Made by a program: the position numbers and the translations under genes
Shown here: one piece after another, positions 34,696 to 43,349 of the stretch
Layout of the letters: each line of letters starts with the position of its first letter
How positions within the stretch are numbered: the first letter of the stretch is position 1
Notes under the pieces: generated by a model
The model's database searches: none
What the model was told of the DNA's origin: nothing
Seen by the model: the letters and a program-made list of their open reading frames with translations, nothing else
Origin: Peribacillus frigoritolerans_B
Lineage (GTDB): Bacteria; Bacillota; Bacilli; Bacillales; DSM-1321
Assembly: GCF_044762665.1 (NCBI RefSeq)
Contig: NZ_JBIWES010000012.1
Coordinates: 62,001 to 126,000 of the forward strand
Direction: 5' to 3'
DNA length: 64,000 nucleotides

Positions 34696-35883
34696 CTAAG
34701 ATAATGCCTTTGCATGAAGAGATCGCTTTTGCCAAGCCATAGTAATCATTAAAGTAATGAATAAGAGGATCAGGCCCAACATGAACGGATAGGTAATGTG
34801 GACATCATACATCATTCCGGCAAGTGTAGGTCCGAGCACATTTCCGATGCTCATATACGCATTATTCATACCCATTGCAAAGCCTTGCTCATTCCCTGCC
34901 ATCTTGGAAATCAGTGTGTTAAGAACTGGACGTAAGATGGAAGTGGAAAGGAAGATGATAAGTGATATTAAAAAGAAAATCAGGTAACTTGAAGCAAAAA
35001 GTGATAGGAGGAAACCGATGGCTGCAACACTGATAAAGATATTCAGCACATTCACTTCCCCGAAACGCTGTACGATCCGGTCGACGACAAATAATTGAAC
35101 AATTACACTGACGATACCGGTCGCTGTAACCATGACGGCGATGTCCTTTGGACTTGAATTGAATTGATTATCAAGATAAAGACCAATTACAGATTCATAC
35201 GCCATTAAGCCAAAGCTCATTACAAGAGTAATGATGAGTGGAATGAAATAGGGCTTTTTCACGGATAAAGCAATCTTCCGAACCATCGTTTCAGTTTTTG
35301 CATCCATGGATTGAGTAACCTGTGCCGTTTCGCTTTCTTTTAAAACAAAAATCGAAAATACCACTGCTGATAGGGATACCAGCGCAGAAATCAAAAAGGG
35401 AAACTTCAAGCCAAAGTCAGCTAAAAAACCTCCAATTCCTGGACCGACTACAATTCCCAGGGACATGGCGGCAGATACTAAACTATTGCCTTTAGCGCGT
35501 TGATCGAATGTGGTGATATCGGCTACATAAGCAAAAATTGCGGGTATAAGCAAAGCTGCCCCGATTCCGCCAATGATCCGTGAAGCATATAATAACCAAA
35601 TGGAATTGACTGCATAAAAAATAAACATGGATAATGTCAAACCGACCAATCCATAAATAATCATTTTTCTGCGCCCAAATTGGTCAGTCCATTTTCCGGC
35701 AATTGGCGAAAAGATAAGTTGTGCACCTGCGAAAATGGCAATCATTAGACCAGCGGCGGTTCCGCCTTGATTAATGGATGCCAGGTATGCTGGTAAAATG
35801 GGAATGATGATACCGAAACTTCCTATTGCTATAAACATATTGATCATGAGGATAATGATCTTTTTGCGTTGTTCTGCTGACAT
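34696..35883 (-). CDS. MFS multidrug efflux transporter, Bmr/Blt/NorA type
   Basis: Twelve-helix major facilitator protein of 395 residues. Motif A GKWTDQFGRRKMIIYGL lies in loop 2-3, the antiporter motif C reads GIVVGPGIGGFLADFG in helix 5, and AYVADITT and AGNEQGFAMGMNNAY recall B. subtilis Blt/Bmr and NorA closely. It probably exports lipophilic drugs by proton exchange. The preferred start is ATG 35883 behind AGAGAGG; the frame extends ten codons further. It is divergent from a MarR regulator that likely controls it. Confidence 0.87.
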   Translation of the reverse strand: MSAEQRKKIIILMINMFIAIGSFGIIIPILPAYLASINQGGTAAGLMIAIFAGAQLIFSPIAGKWTDQFGRRKMIIYGLVGLTLSMFIFYAVNSIWLLYASRIIGGIGAALLIPAIFAYVADITTFDQRAKGNSLVSAAMSLGIVVGPGIGGFLADFGLKFPFLISALVSLSAVVFSIFVLKESETAQVTQSMDAKTETMVRKIALSVKKPYFIPLIITLVMSFGLMAYESVIGLYLDNQFNSSPKDIAVMVTATGIVSVIVQLFVVDRIVQRFGEVNVLNIFISVAAIGFLLSLFASSYLIFFLISLIIFLSTSILRPVLNTLISKMAGNEQGFAMGMNNAYMSIGNVLGPTLAGMMYDVHITYPFMLGLILLFITLMITMAWQKRSLHAKALS

Positions 35884-35929
35884 GGATAGCCTCTCTCTCT
35901 CTTTAAAAATCAATAACCAATTTAATTCG

Positions 35930-35985
35930 CATGGTTAATTTTTTGATACGTTAATTATGTTATAGTTTTAGATAGATAGTGTCAA
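35930..35985. promoter_or_regulatory. Divergent promoter region of the MFS and marR genes
   Basis: Contains the repeated TTAAT motif (TTAATTCGCATGGTTAATT at 35920-35938 and GTTAATTATG at 35950) and TATAGT at 35961. Repeated TTAA-type half-sites are typical MarR operators. The exact promoter boxes are uncertain. Confidence 0.35.
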
Positions 35986-36004
35986 TAAGAAAGGATTGTC
36001 AAAC

Positions 36005-36451
36005 ATGCATTCAAGTGAATTGTATAATTTACATCTAGAGATCAGGGAACTTAGCAGCCTATCACAGGAATTGGCGGAACCGATATTGGTTGTATATGAT
36101 TTAACTTCTGTACAGTATCGCGCATTGCAATTAATAGTCTTGAATGAATCCATAGCTGTTAAAGATGTTTCCAATTATTTGAAAATTAAACCAGCAGCAG
36201 GAACTGCACTAATTGATCGGCTGGAACGGAAGAAGTTGATTGAGAGGGTACACAGTGAGGATGATCGGCGGGTCGTTTTTATCCAAACCACCGAAAGTGG
36301 AAGGAATACCTATCATTCCATCAATAAGTGTTTTACCAAAATCTTTCGTGATTTTTATAGCGTCCTAAATGAAGAGGAAACGGAACAGCTCAAACAAATT
36401 GTTGGGAAACTTAACGAACATCTGTCGTCATGCATAGAGAATAAAAGATAG
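36005..36451 (+). CDS. MarR-family transcriptional regulator
   Basis: Winged-helix regulator of 148 residues. The DNA-binding part shows VKDVSNYLKIKPAAGTALID (recognition helix) followed by RLERKKLIERVHSEDDRRVV, the DRR wing motif of MarR proteins. Helices at both ends form the dimer interface. AAAGGA is 10 bases before ATG 36005; the in-frame TTG at 35996 is too close to the site. It is divergent from the efflux gene, whose expression it presumably represses. Confidence 0.9.
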   Translation: MHSSELYNLHLEIRELSSLSQELAEPILVVYDLTSVQYRALQLIVLNESIAVKDVSNYLKIKPAAGTALIDRLERKKLIERVHSEDDRRVVFIQTTESGRNTYHSINKCFTKIFRDFYSVLNEEETEQLKQIVGKLNEHLSSCIENKR

Positions 36452-36476
36452 TCTTCCTGACGTGTACAGTTTCCAT

Positions 36477-36496
36477 GAGTTTGTCTACAGTCTGAA
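36477..36496 (+). repeat. 20-base copy of the IS1182-like element end
   Basis: GAGTTTGTCTACAGTCTGAA is identical to 30793-30812, the right end of the remnant in the namZ terminator. It stands alone between marR and the next terminator, so it is a solo end or scar. Confidence 0.6.
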
Positions 36497-36588
36497 TTAG
36501 AGTTAGTTTTTCTTTAAAATATTTCCGGATAATTAGAGTAGGTTCTTACAGTATTGGTTATTTGTAACAAATCGTAAAAAAATAAAAG

Positions 36589-36625
36589 GCGGGAGGAAAA
36601 CAATCTGTTTTCCTCCCGCTTTTTT
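36589..36625 (+). terminator. Terminator, probably of marR
   Basis: GCGGGAGGAAAACA / TGTTTTCCTCCCGC, a perfect 14-bp stem with 3-base loop and T6 tail, about 140 bases after the marR stop. Confidence 0.88.
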
Positions 36626-36743
36626 ATGAATAGCACGAAAAAATGAAAAAAACTAATGAGATCATATTATATGAAGAAACTAAGAAACACATAGAAAAAT
36701 AAGCGTTGATCTTATAAAAATTCTGTAAATTTAATTTAAACAT

Positions 36744-36755
36744 TATAACGTTATA
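36744..36755. promoter_or_regulatory. 12-bp palindrome upstream of the amidohydrolase operon
   Basis: TATAACGTTATA is a perfect palindrome 130 bases before the operon. The region to 36883 also has GTATAC at 36833. Either could be the operator of the operon's own GntR regulator; this is a guess from position. Confidence 0.35.
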
Positions 36756-36883
36756 TTGATTAGTTCGACAAAATATGATAATCTATTTTTGTAAAGAGAA
36801 ATGTAATGAATTCTTACACAATTCAGTGTAATCGTATACAAAGTACTTGCAATCGATAGGATGTACTGAAAAGGATGAGGGAA

Positions 36884-37987
36884 ATGACAGATACGTTAGT
36901 TCTGAAGAATGTAAAGATGTTAGAGGGAAAAGCAGCGGATATCATACTGGAAAATGGGATGATTAAAGAAATCGCACTAGCAGGAACTGCAACTGGAGAT
37001 AAGGTAATAGATTATGATCAAAAAGTTTTTGTTTCGAGCGGATGGATTGATATGCATGTACATGCTTTCCCGGAATTCGATCCTTATGGTGATGAGGTTG
37101 ATGAGATTGGATATAAAACTGGCGTGACTACGGTCATTGATGCGGGAAGCACGGGTGCAGATAGGATAACTGATCTGGTTAAAAGTTGTGAAAATTCCAA
37201 AACGAATGTTTTCGCCTTTCTGAATATTTCGCGGATTGGATTGAAAAGGATTGATGAGTTATCGGATATTTCATGGCTGGACGAAGGAGAATTAATGAAG
37301 GCATTTTCCAAGTACGGGGATTTTGTCGTTGGACTTAAAGCTAGAATAAGTAAAAGTGTGGTTGGTCCAAATGGTGTCGAGCCATTAAAAATAGCTAGGA
37401 AGTTCTCGGCTGAAACTGGTTTACCATTAATGGTTCATATCGGTTCAGGGCCGCCTGATATTAAGGAAGTCCTTGAATTACTTAAGGAAAAGGACATTAT
37501 TACTCATTTTTTAAATGGTAAAGCGAATAATTTATTTGATGAAAGAGAAGAGCCGCTGCCTGAGTTGAGTAAGGCGATTGAACGTGGTGTTCATTTGGAT
37601 GTAGGCCATGGAACGGCAAGCTTTTCTTTTAAAACTGCAGAAATGGCGAAAAAGCGGGGAATCGGCTTCAATACGATCAGTACGGATATATATCGGAAAA
37701 ACAGAGAGAATGGGCCAGTTTTTAATATGGCAAATGTGCTTACAAAATTTTTGTACCTCGGTTATCCATTAAAAGAAGTAATAGATGCCGTAACGGTCAA
37801 TGCAGCAGCTTGGTTGAATAAACCAGAGCTTGGCAGGATTTCAGCTGGGGATATTGCGAACTTGACCTTATTCTCGATCGAGAATGAGCCAACCCTTTTA
37901 TTGGATTCCGAAGGAGAAAAAAGGATGGCAGAAAAAAGAGTTGTTGTAAAAGGAGTGGTTATAAATGGAGAATTCATTGAATGCTAA
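36884..37987 (+). CDS. Amidohydrolase (dihydroorotase-like, EF_0837/AHA_3915 family)
   Basis: Metal-dependent hydrolase of 367 residues. It opens with a composite beta domain (LVLKNVKMLEGKAADIILEN), then the HxH metal motif WIDMHVHAFPEF near 57-68, a lysine in VVGLKARISKS, MVHIGSGP, and DVGHGTASFSF with the later histidine; the final Asp is in ISTDIY. Family members sit beside SelA-like PLP enzymes and KDPG-type aldolases, exactly as here. Likely substrate is an N-acylated amino acid or amino-sugar acid. ATG 36884 follows GGATGAGG; the 36875 start is within that site. It overlaps the next gene by 23 bases. Confidence 0.86.
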   Translation: MTDTLVLKNVKMLEGKAADIILENGMIKEIALAGTATGDKVIDYDQKVFVSSGWIDMHVHAFPEFDPYGDEVDEIGYKTGVTTVIDAGSTGADRITDLVKSCENSKTNVFAFLNISRIGLKRIDELSDISWLDEGELMKAFSKYGDFVVGLKARISKSVVGPNGVEPLKIARKFSAETGLPLMVHIGSGPPDIKEVLELLKEKDIITHFLNGKANNLFDEREEPLPELSKAIERGVHLDVGHGTASFSFKTAEMAKKRGIGFNTISTDIYRKNRENGPVFNMANVLTKFLYLGYPLKEVIDAVTVNAAAWLNKPELGRISAGDIANLTLFSIENEPTLLLDSEGEKRMAEKRVVVKGVVINGEFIEC

Positions 37988-39068
37988 GTACGGTTTGAAA
38001 AGAGTCATCAACGCAAGCGGAAGAATGAGCATATTGGGGGTCTCTGCCCCAACTGACACAGTGATGGACGCAATGAAAAAGGGTGGGCAAAATTATGTGG
38101 AAATTTCTGATTTAGTCGATAAGTCAGGCCAGCATATAGCGAATATGCTTCATTCTGAAGCTGCGGTGGTCGTAAATTCAGCATCAAGCGGAATTGCGCT
38201 TTCAGTAGCGGCGATCGTTACTGAAGGAAACAGAAGGAAAAGCGAAAGGCTTCATCAAGATCTTATTCAAAAGAATGAAATCATCATGCTGAAAGGCCAT
38301 AACGTTCAGTATGGTGCACCGGTTGAAACCATGATTTTCCTTGGCGGCGGAAAATTGGTTGAAGTTGGGTATGCAAATGAAGGGAAAGCAGAACATATTG
38401 CGGATGCCATAAATGAAAATACTTCAGCTATTTTATATGTGAAATCGCATCATGCTGTACAGAAAAATATGATATCGGTCGAAGAAGCATGGGAAGTGGC
38501 CAAAACGAATAATATCCCTCTGATTGTCGATGCAGCAGCAGAGGAGGATTTGGAAAAATACGTACAATTCTCCGACCTGGCGATTTATAGTGGATCGAAA
38601 GCCATTGAAGGACCCACATCCGGTATCGTTGCTGGCAGAAAAAAATATATCGAATGGGTAAAGGTTCAATTGCACTGTATCGGAAGGAGCATGAAGGTTG
38701 GAAAGGAAACGACCTTTGGGCTGCTTCAGGCATTGGATGAGTATTTTGTCAAGAACGATAATAGCGAAAAAGAAAGAGCCAGTTTACAAGTTCTCACATC
38801 ACTTGACTCCATTGATGGCGTAAAAGTAACGATAGTTCAGGATGAAGCCGGCCGTGCCATATATAGAGCCCGTATTTCCATTGATCCCTTGATAACGGAA
38901 ACGACGGCGAAAGAAGTGAACGAGCAGCTCAGAAATGGGGATATCGCCATTTATACACGAGATTATGGGATACGGCAAGGCTTTTTCGATATAGATCCGC
39001 GTCCATTGCAAGGTGATGATATAAATGTCATTGAAGCACAATTAAGAACCATATTAGGAGGAAAATAA
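37965..39068 (+). CDS. DgaE-like PLP-dependent ammonia lyase (SelA fold)
   Basis: PLP enzyme of 367 residues of the D-glucosaminate-6-phosphate ammonia lyase family. It shows YGLKRVINASGRMSILG, AAVVVNSASSGIALSVAA and IPLIVDAAAEEDL, and the PLP lysine in YSGSKAIEGPTSG near 211. It would deaminate and dehydrate a 2-amino-2-deoxy-aldonate to the 2-keto-3-deoxy acid. Because import is by a GntP permease and a separate kinase follows, the substrate here is probably not phosphorylated, unlike Salmonella DgaE. AAAGGAG precedes ATG 37965. Confidence 0.85.
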   Translation: MENSLNAKYGLKRVINASGRMSILGVSAPTDTVMDAMKKGGQNYVEISDLVDKSGQHIANMLHSEAAVVVNSASSGIALSVAAIVTEGNRRKSERLHQDLIQKNEIIMLKGHNVQYGAPVETMIFLGGGKLVEVGYANEGKAEHIADAINENTSAILYVKSHHAVQKNMISVEEAWEVAKTNNIPLIVDAAAEEDLEKYVQFSDLAIYSGSKAIEGPTSGIVAGRKKYIEWVKVQLHCIGRSMKVGKETTFGLLQALDEYFVKNDNSEKERASLQVLTSLDSIDGVKVTIVQDEAGRAIYRARISIDPLITETTAKEVNEQLRNGDIAIYTRDYGIRQGFFDIDPRPLQGDDINVIEAQLRTILGGK

Positions 39069-39070
39069 AG

Positions 39071-39826
39071 ATGACAAACATAAACAAACGGTTATTGAAT
39101 GATCGTGTAGCCTTAAATGTACTTGCAAATAGTGTAGAAAATGCTGTGGAAGTCTTTGAAGCGGCTGAAGGACATGTATTGGTTGGTGTACTCTCAAAGG
39201 ATTATCCAACTGCGGAAGCTGGTGTTACAGCAATGAAAGAATACGGGGAAGCCATTGATGAGGCCGTTTCAATAGGATTGGGCGCGGGCGATAATAGACA
39301 GGCAGCAGTTGTCGCAGAAATAGCAAAATACTATCCAGGCAGTCATATTAATCAAGTTTTTCCGGCTGTTGGTGCTACAAGGGCCAATTTAGGTGATAAG
39401 GATAGCTGGATAAATTCACTTGTTTCTCCAACTGGAAAAGTCGGTTATGTGAATATCTCCACTGGTCCAGTAAGTGCAGGTGCAAGTGAAACTGCCATTG
39501 TGCCTATCAAAGCTGCCATTGCGCTCGTTCGCGATATGGGAGGAAATGCTTTGAAATACTTTCCGATGAAAGGACTTAAGCATGAAGATGAATATCGTGC
39601 TGTGGCAAAAGCTTGTGGTGAAGAGGGATTTGCTTTGGAACCAACAGGTGGAATCGATTTAAATAATTTCGAAACCATATTAGAAATCGCATTAGAAGCA
39701 AAAGTGCCTAAAGTCATTCCCCATGTATATTCTTCCATCATCGATGAAGAAACTGGTAAAACGAATGGAGAGGATGTACGGAACCTATTGGCCATAACAA
39801 AAAAATTGGTTGAAAAATATGCCTAA
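39071..39826 (+). CDS. DagF/DgaF-like 2-keto-3-deoxy-6-phosphogluconate aldolase
   Basis: TIM-barrel protein of 251 residues with the DUF4310-partner/DagF pattern: RVALNVLANSVENAVEVFEA, GLGAGDNRQAAVVAEI, NALKYFPMKGLKHEDEY (candidate Schiff-base lysine) and ALEPTGGIDLNNFETIL. It should cleave 2-keto-3-deoxy-6-phosphogluconate to pyruvate and glyceraldehyde-3-phosphate. It starts two bases after the lyase stop, behind AGGAGG. With the kinase next door it completes the route to central metabolism. Confidence 0.87.
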   Translation: MTNINKRLLNDRVALNVLANSVENAVEVFEAAEGHVLVGVLSKDYPTAEAGVTAMKEYGEAIDEAVSIGLGAGDNRQAAVVAEIAKYYPGSHINQVFPAVGATRANLGDKDSWINSLVSPTGKVGYVNISTGPVSAGASETAIVPIKAAIALVRDMGGNALKYFPMKGLKHEDEYRAVAKACGEEGFALEPTGGIDLNNFETILEIALEAKVPKVIPHVYSSIIDEETGKTNGEDVRNLLAITKKLVEKYA

Positions 39827-40832
39827 AAGGATTGTGGGATTCGGGGAAGTAATGATGCGTTTACAGGTACCAGGGCATGAACTGCTATCACAGGCTAACA
39901 CTCTGCAATACTCCTTTTCAGGCACGGGAGTAAATGTGGCTTCTGCGATGACAAAACTAGGACATGATGGGTATCTTGTGACAATGTTACCGGATAACCC
40001 CCTTGGGGATTCAGCGATTTCAGCTTTGCAGCGCTTAGGAATTGGCAGGAACTATATCTCTAGAGGCGGCAAATACATGGGGATGTACTTTTTGGAAAAT
40101 GGATTTGGCCAGAGGGCGAGCCGTGTCACATATTCCAATCGACTGGAAAGCAGTTTTAATACAGCCTCCTTATCCGATTATGATATGGATAAGATTTCGG
40201 AAAGTACGGATATCATCCATTTTTGCGGAATCACGCTTGCAATGGCGGAAAATGTACGGGAAAGCATGAAAGTGCTGGCTAGAAAGGTCAAAGAAAAGGG
40301 CGGTACAGTCTGTTTCGACTGCAATTACCGACCTTCCTTATGGGAGGGAGGTTACGCTGACGCAAAGCCTCATTATGAAGAAATGCTTTCTTTGGCTGAT
40401 ATCGTCATGATGAATGAAAAAGACGCCCTGTATATTTTAGGAATGAAGTCAGAAGGCTCCACAAGGGAAGAACAGCTTGTTGAGTTGATCCCTGAAGTGG
40501 CCAAGAGATTCAAAATTCAATCGATAGCGGGGACACATCGTTCGATCAACAGTGATAATAGCCATACGTTGAGGGGGTATATATACAAAGAAGAAACATT
40601 TTACTTTTCCGATATCCTATCATTTTCCGTATATGATAGAATAGGTTCAGGCGATGCTTACACCAGCGGAATCTTACATGGCGAATTGCTAGGATATTCC
40701 CCTGAAAAGACAGTTCGGTTTGCAGCTGTATCAGGAATGCTGGCATGTACTGTCGTTGGAGATACCCCTTTGGCAACCGAAAAGGAGATACTCTCCGCAA
40801 TGGAAGGTAAAATGGAAGATATTAAGAGATAA
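39819..40832 (+). CDS. kdgK: 2-keto-3-deoxygluconate kinase (PfkB family)
   Basis: Ribokinase-fold sugar kinase of 337 residues. GFGEVMMRLQVPG opens strand 1, FSGTGVNVASAMTKLGHDG is the first PfkB signature region, NYRPSLWEGG follows, and the C-terminal motif is RIGSGDAYTSGIL, with the catalytic Asp of GxGD. The absence of a ribosome site at ATG 39819, which lies inside the end of the aldolase gene, implies translational coupling. The pattern (YFLENG, NYRPSLW) fits KdgK. It would phosphorylate KDG made by the ammonia lyase. Confidence 0.88.
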   Translation: MPKRIVGFGEVMMRLQVPGHELLSQANTLQYSFSGTGVNVASAMTKLGHDGYLVTMLPDNPLGDSAISALQRLGIGRNYISRGGKYMGMYFLENGFGQRASRVTYSNRLESSFNTASLSDYDMDKISESTDIIHFCGITLAMAENVRESMKVLARKVKEKGGTVCFDCNYRPSLWEGGYADAKPHYEEMLSLADIVMMNEKDALYILGMKSEGSTREEQLVELIPEVAKRFKIQSIAGTHRSINSDNSHTLRGYIYKEETFYFSDILSFSVYDRIGSGDAYTSGILHGELLGYSPEKTVRFAAVSGMLACTVVGDTPLATEKEILSAMEGKMEDIKR

Positions 40833-40848
40833 AGGCAGGAGATTAGGA

Positions 40849-41571
40849 ATGAATGTGAACAGAAAAAATGGACCGATGTATTTACAGATAAAAGAAATAT
40901 TAAAGGATCGTATTTTACATGGGGTTTATGCCATCGACACAAACATTCCCTCTGAGCCACTTTTGGAAGAAGAATTTAACGTAAGTAAGGTCACTGTCCG
41001 TAATGCAATCAAAGAACTCGTGCAAGAGGGGTATGTTGAAAAGAAAAGCGGCAAAGGCACCAGAGTCATAGCTAATGGTTCGATTGTCAAACTTTCCAAA
41101 GGAAAACGTTTTACAGAGCTGTTGGTGGAGGAAGGGCACTCCATTATAAAAAAGGTGTTAAACATAAGTCATGTTGACCTTTCTTCAGACACCAAGCTGC
41201 ATTCTTTATTTGGTGACCATTGCATAAGTATCGAACGGATATATTTATTGGACAATGAACCTTATATTTACTTTACACATTATATTTCACTTGATTTAAA
41301 CCAAGAAGAGATAAAAGAGGTCCAAATCAATTCTTTGTACCGCTTTTTGGAAGATCAAAACGTCAAACTTGAAACATTCAGAGATGAGTTTGCCGTTGCT
41401 ATCGCTCCGGATCACATTTGCGAAACACTGAAAATCGAGAACAATAGTCCAGTACTAAAGAGGATTCGGATTTCCAGTGATGGGGACGGAAATGTTACGG
41501 AATACAGTGAAGGATATTACAACACGGCTAAACAGAACTACATTGTGACATATAACGAGCCGGTACAATAA
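40849..41571 (+). CDS. GntR/HutC-family regulator of the operon
   Basis: Regulator of 240 residues with an N-terminal winged helix (PMYLQIKEILKDRILHGVY, LLEEEFNVSKVTVRNAIKEL, GYVEKKSGKGTRV) and a C-terminal UTRA effector domain of the HutC subfamily (SIERIYLLDNEPYIYF, EYSEGYYN). AGGAG/TAGGA sites precede ATG 40849; a longer frame from 40720 only reads through kdgK. It probably senses the amino-sugar acid or a keto-deoxy intermediate and controls the amidohydrolase operon it belongs to. Confidence 0.9.
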   Translation: MNVNRKNGPMYLQIKEILKDRILHGVYAIDTNIPSEPLLEEEFNVSKVTVRNAIKELVQEGYVEKKSGKGTRVIANGSIVKLSKGKRFTELLVEEGHSIIKKVLNISHVDLSSDTKLHSLFGDHCISIERIYLLDNEPYIYFTHYISLDLNQEEIKEVQINSLYRFLEDQNVKLETFRDEFAVAIAPDHICETLKIENNSPVLKRIRISSDGDGNVTEYSEGYYNTAKQNYIVTYNEPVQ

Positions 41572-41595
41572 TCCCATTTATTGTATTAGTTTAAA

Positions 41596-41609
41596 TGTAA
41601 GCGATTTCT
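41596..41609 (+). promoter_or_regulatory. cre-like site upstream of gntP
   Basis: TGTAAGCGATTTCT matches the cre consensus at 13 of 14 positions (final T for A) and lies 19-32 bases before the permease start, so it could act as a roadblock. Confidence 0.5.
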
Positions 41610-41627
41610 TGGGAATGGGGAGAACAT

Positions 41628-42953
41628 ATGGATCTATATTTATTAGGAATCACGCTGATAGCAATTGTAATAGTTATTTTGGGTGTATCATGGTGGAAAT
41701 GGCATGCGTTCATCAGCTTGACTGTAGCCAGTTTATTTTTAGCGATTTTTTCCGGACTGCCTATGGACAAGATTGTTGGAGCTTATGAAACGGGTGTCGG
41801 AGCGGTCCTTGGTCACCTTATTGGAATATTGGCCTTAGGGACCATCTTGGGAAAGATGATGTCCGACTCTGGAGCCGGTATGCAGGTTGCTGACTTTTTC
41901 ATTAATAAATTCGGCGTGAAAAACCTGCCATGGGCCATGCTTTTATCTGGTTTCATCATCGGCATTCCGGTATTTTTCGAGGTTGGATTAGTAATATTGC
42001 TTCCTTTGGTCATATCCATTCGGAAATCAACCAAAGTGAACATCTTGTTAATTGGTATTCCAGTACTTGCTGGTTTATCGATCGTACATGGGCTGGTGCC
42101 TCCACATCCAGGAGCCATGACAGCTATTGGAATCTATAATGCTAACATGGGGCAGGTACTTCTGTACTCATTGATCATCGCATTCCCGACTGCTGTAATT
42201 GCGGGACCTCTGTTCGCAAAATGGATTCACAAACGGGTTATTCCTATCGGAGAACCGGAATTGATCCGGGTGGAAACAAAGTCAAGTGGATTACCGGGCA
42301 CTGGAGTTTCGTTCTTCATCATCCTTTTGCCAGTATTGTTGATGGTTTTAACTGTAGTGGCGCCTTATTTGCCGATACCGGGTTCAATTGAAAAATTCTT
42401 ATTGTTTATTGGAAGTCCAGTGATCGCCCTATTAATCTCCTGTTTTGCAGCCTACTATTTCTTGGGCTACAGACAGGGAATGGACAAACCACTAATTAAA
42501 AAGTTGACGGAAGAATGCTTATTGCCATTAGCTTCCATAATTCTTATTATCGGTGCTGGCGGAGGGTTCAAGCAAATTTTAATTGATAGTGGAGTAGGGA
42601 CTGCAATCGCTTCCATGTCTGAGGAAATTTCTTTGTCCCCGATCGTTCTTGCATTCCTTGTGGCCGGATTGATTCGGATTGCCACAGGTTCTGCAACCGT
42701 CGCTTTGACAACGGCAGCAGGGATCGTTTCACCGGTCGTTGCCAATATGACGGGTGTTAATCTAGAATTGCTAGTTATTGCCACGGGAGCAGGCTCACTT
42801 ATGTTCTCCCATGTTAATGACGCCGGTTTCTGGTTAGTAAAAGAATACATGGGATTAACCGTTAAAGAAACTTTCAAAACATGGACAGTGATGGAAACAT
42901 TACTTTCCTTCGTGGCATTCGGTTTGGTTTTAATTTTCGATATATTCATTTAA
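41628..42953 (+). CDS. gntP: GntP-family gluconate-type permease
   Basis: Proton symporter of 441 residues with about twelve membrane helices, of the GntP family for aldonic acids. Typical segments: GILALGTILGKMMSDSGAGM, IPVFFEVGLVILLPL, GLVPPHPGAMTAIGIY, RIATGSATVALTTAAGI and SHVNDAGFWLVKEYMGL. GGGGAG precedes ATG. As last gene of the operon it gives import of an unphosphorylated sugar acid, in contrast to the PTS used by known DgaE pathways. D-glucosaminate or an N-acyl form is the best guess. Confidence 0.92.
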   Translation: MDLYLLGITLIAIVIVILGVSWWKWHAFISLTVASLFLAIFSGLPMDKIVGAYETGVGAVLGHLIGILALGTILGKMMSDSGAGMQVADFFINKFGVKNLPWAMLLSGFIIGIPVFFEVGLVILLPLVISIRKSTKVNILLIGIPVLAGLSIVHGLVPPHPGAMTAIGIYNANMGQVLLYSLIIAFPTAVIAGPLFAKWIHKRVIPIGEPELIRVETKSSGLPGTGVSFFIILLPVLLMVLTVVAPYLPIPGSIEKFLLFIGSPVIALLISCFAAYYFLGYRQGMDKPLIKKLTEECLLPLASIILIIGAGGGFKQILIDSGVGTAIASMSEEISLSPIVLAFLVAGLIRIATGSATVALTTAAGIVSPVVANMTGVNLELLVIATGAGSLMFSHVNDAGFWLVKEYMGLTVKETFKTWTVMETLLSFVAFGLVLIFDIFI

Positions 42954-42993
42954 TTAAAGAAAATTTCCGCAATGCCTGATTAAGTAACATTTA

Positions 42994-43037
42994 CCTCCGT
43001 GAACTGTCTTGGGGTGACAGATCACGGAGGCTTTTAT
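42994..43037 (+). terminator. Terminator of the amidohydrolase-gntP operon
   Basis: CCTCCGTGA with TCACGGAGG, extended inside by CTGTC/GACAG around TTGGGGT, and followed by CTTTTATTTATTT. Confidence 0.88.
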
Positions 43038-43067
43038 TTATTTATGAACATACTGGGGAGGGAGAAA

Positions 43068-43145
43068 ATGGCCGGCTTTACTTTTAAAAATAGGTCGTTG
43101 CTGAAAAAACAGAAACAAAATTCATCCATAATCGGAAGTGGTTAG
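43068..43145 (+). CDS. Possible 25-residue peptide or truncated gene start
   Basis: A very good ribosome site (GGGGAGGGAG) stands 4-5 bases before ATG 43068, which opens a 25-codon frame beginning MAGFTFKNRSLLKKQKQ and ending SIIGSG. No family is recognised. The quality of the site suggests either a small peptide or the 5' end of a deleted gene. Confidence 0.25.
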   Translation: MAGFTFKNRSLLKKQKQNSSIIGSG

Positions 43146-43166
43146 TCTAGTGATAAGGGTGTAGTT

Positions 43167-43349
43167 TCATCCAGGAGACGTTTGTTTGGCTCCTCGAAGA
43201 TATAAGTCCTGACAGAGACTTCTATATTGCAAGATTGACAGCTTCCCGTTTACATATTCATTCTGAATATAATCCAACAAATCATTGGCATGGTTAGGCT
43301 TTTGACGTTTTTCCTGAATATAATGGAGAATTAAAACTTCTATATTCAC
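43167..43349 (-). CDS. YppF-like small protein
   Basis: Protein of 60 residues starting at GTG 43349 behind AAGGTGAG. The sequence pattern (VLILHYIQEKRQKPNHANDL, LLDYIQNEYVNGKLSILQYR, then DLYLRGA) matches the YppF-type family of short Bacillus proteins, with its NANELLDFA, GEIS and EYR positions. Its function is unknown. The neighbouring ORFs are in the opposite orientation or distant, so it is a lone gene. Confidence 0.68.
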   Translation of the reverse strand: MNIEVLILHYIQEKRQKPNHANDLLDYIQNEYVNGKLSILQYRSLCQDLYLRGAKQTSPG

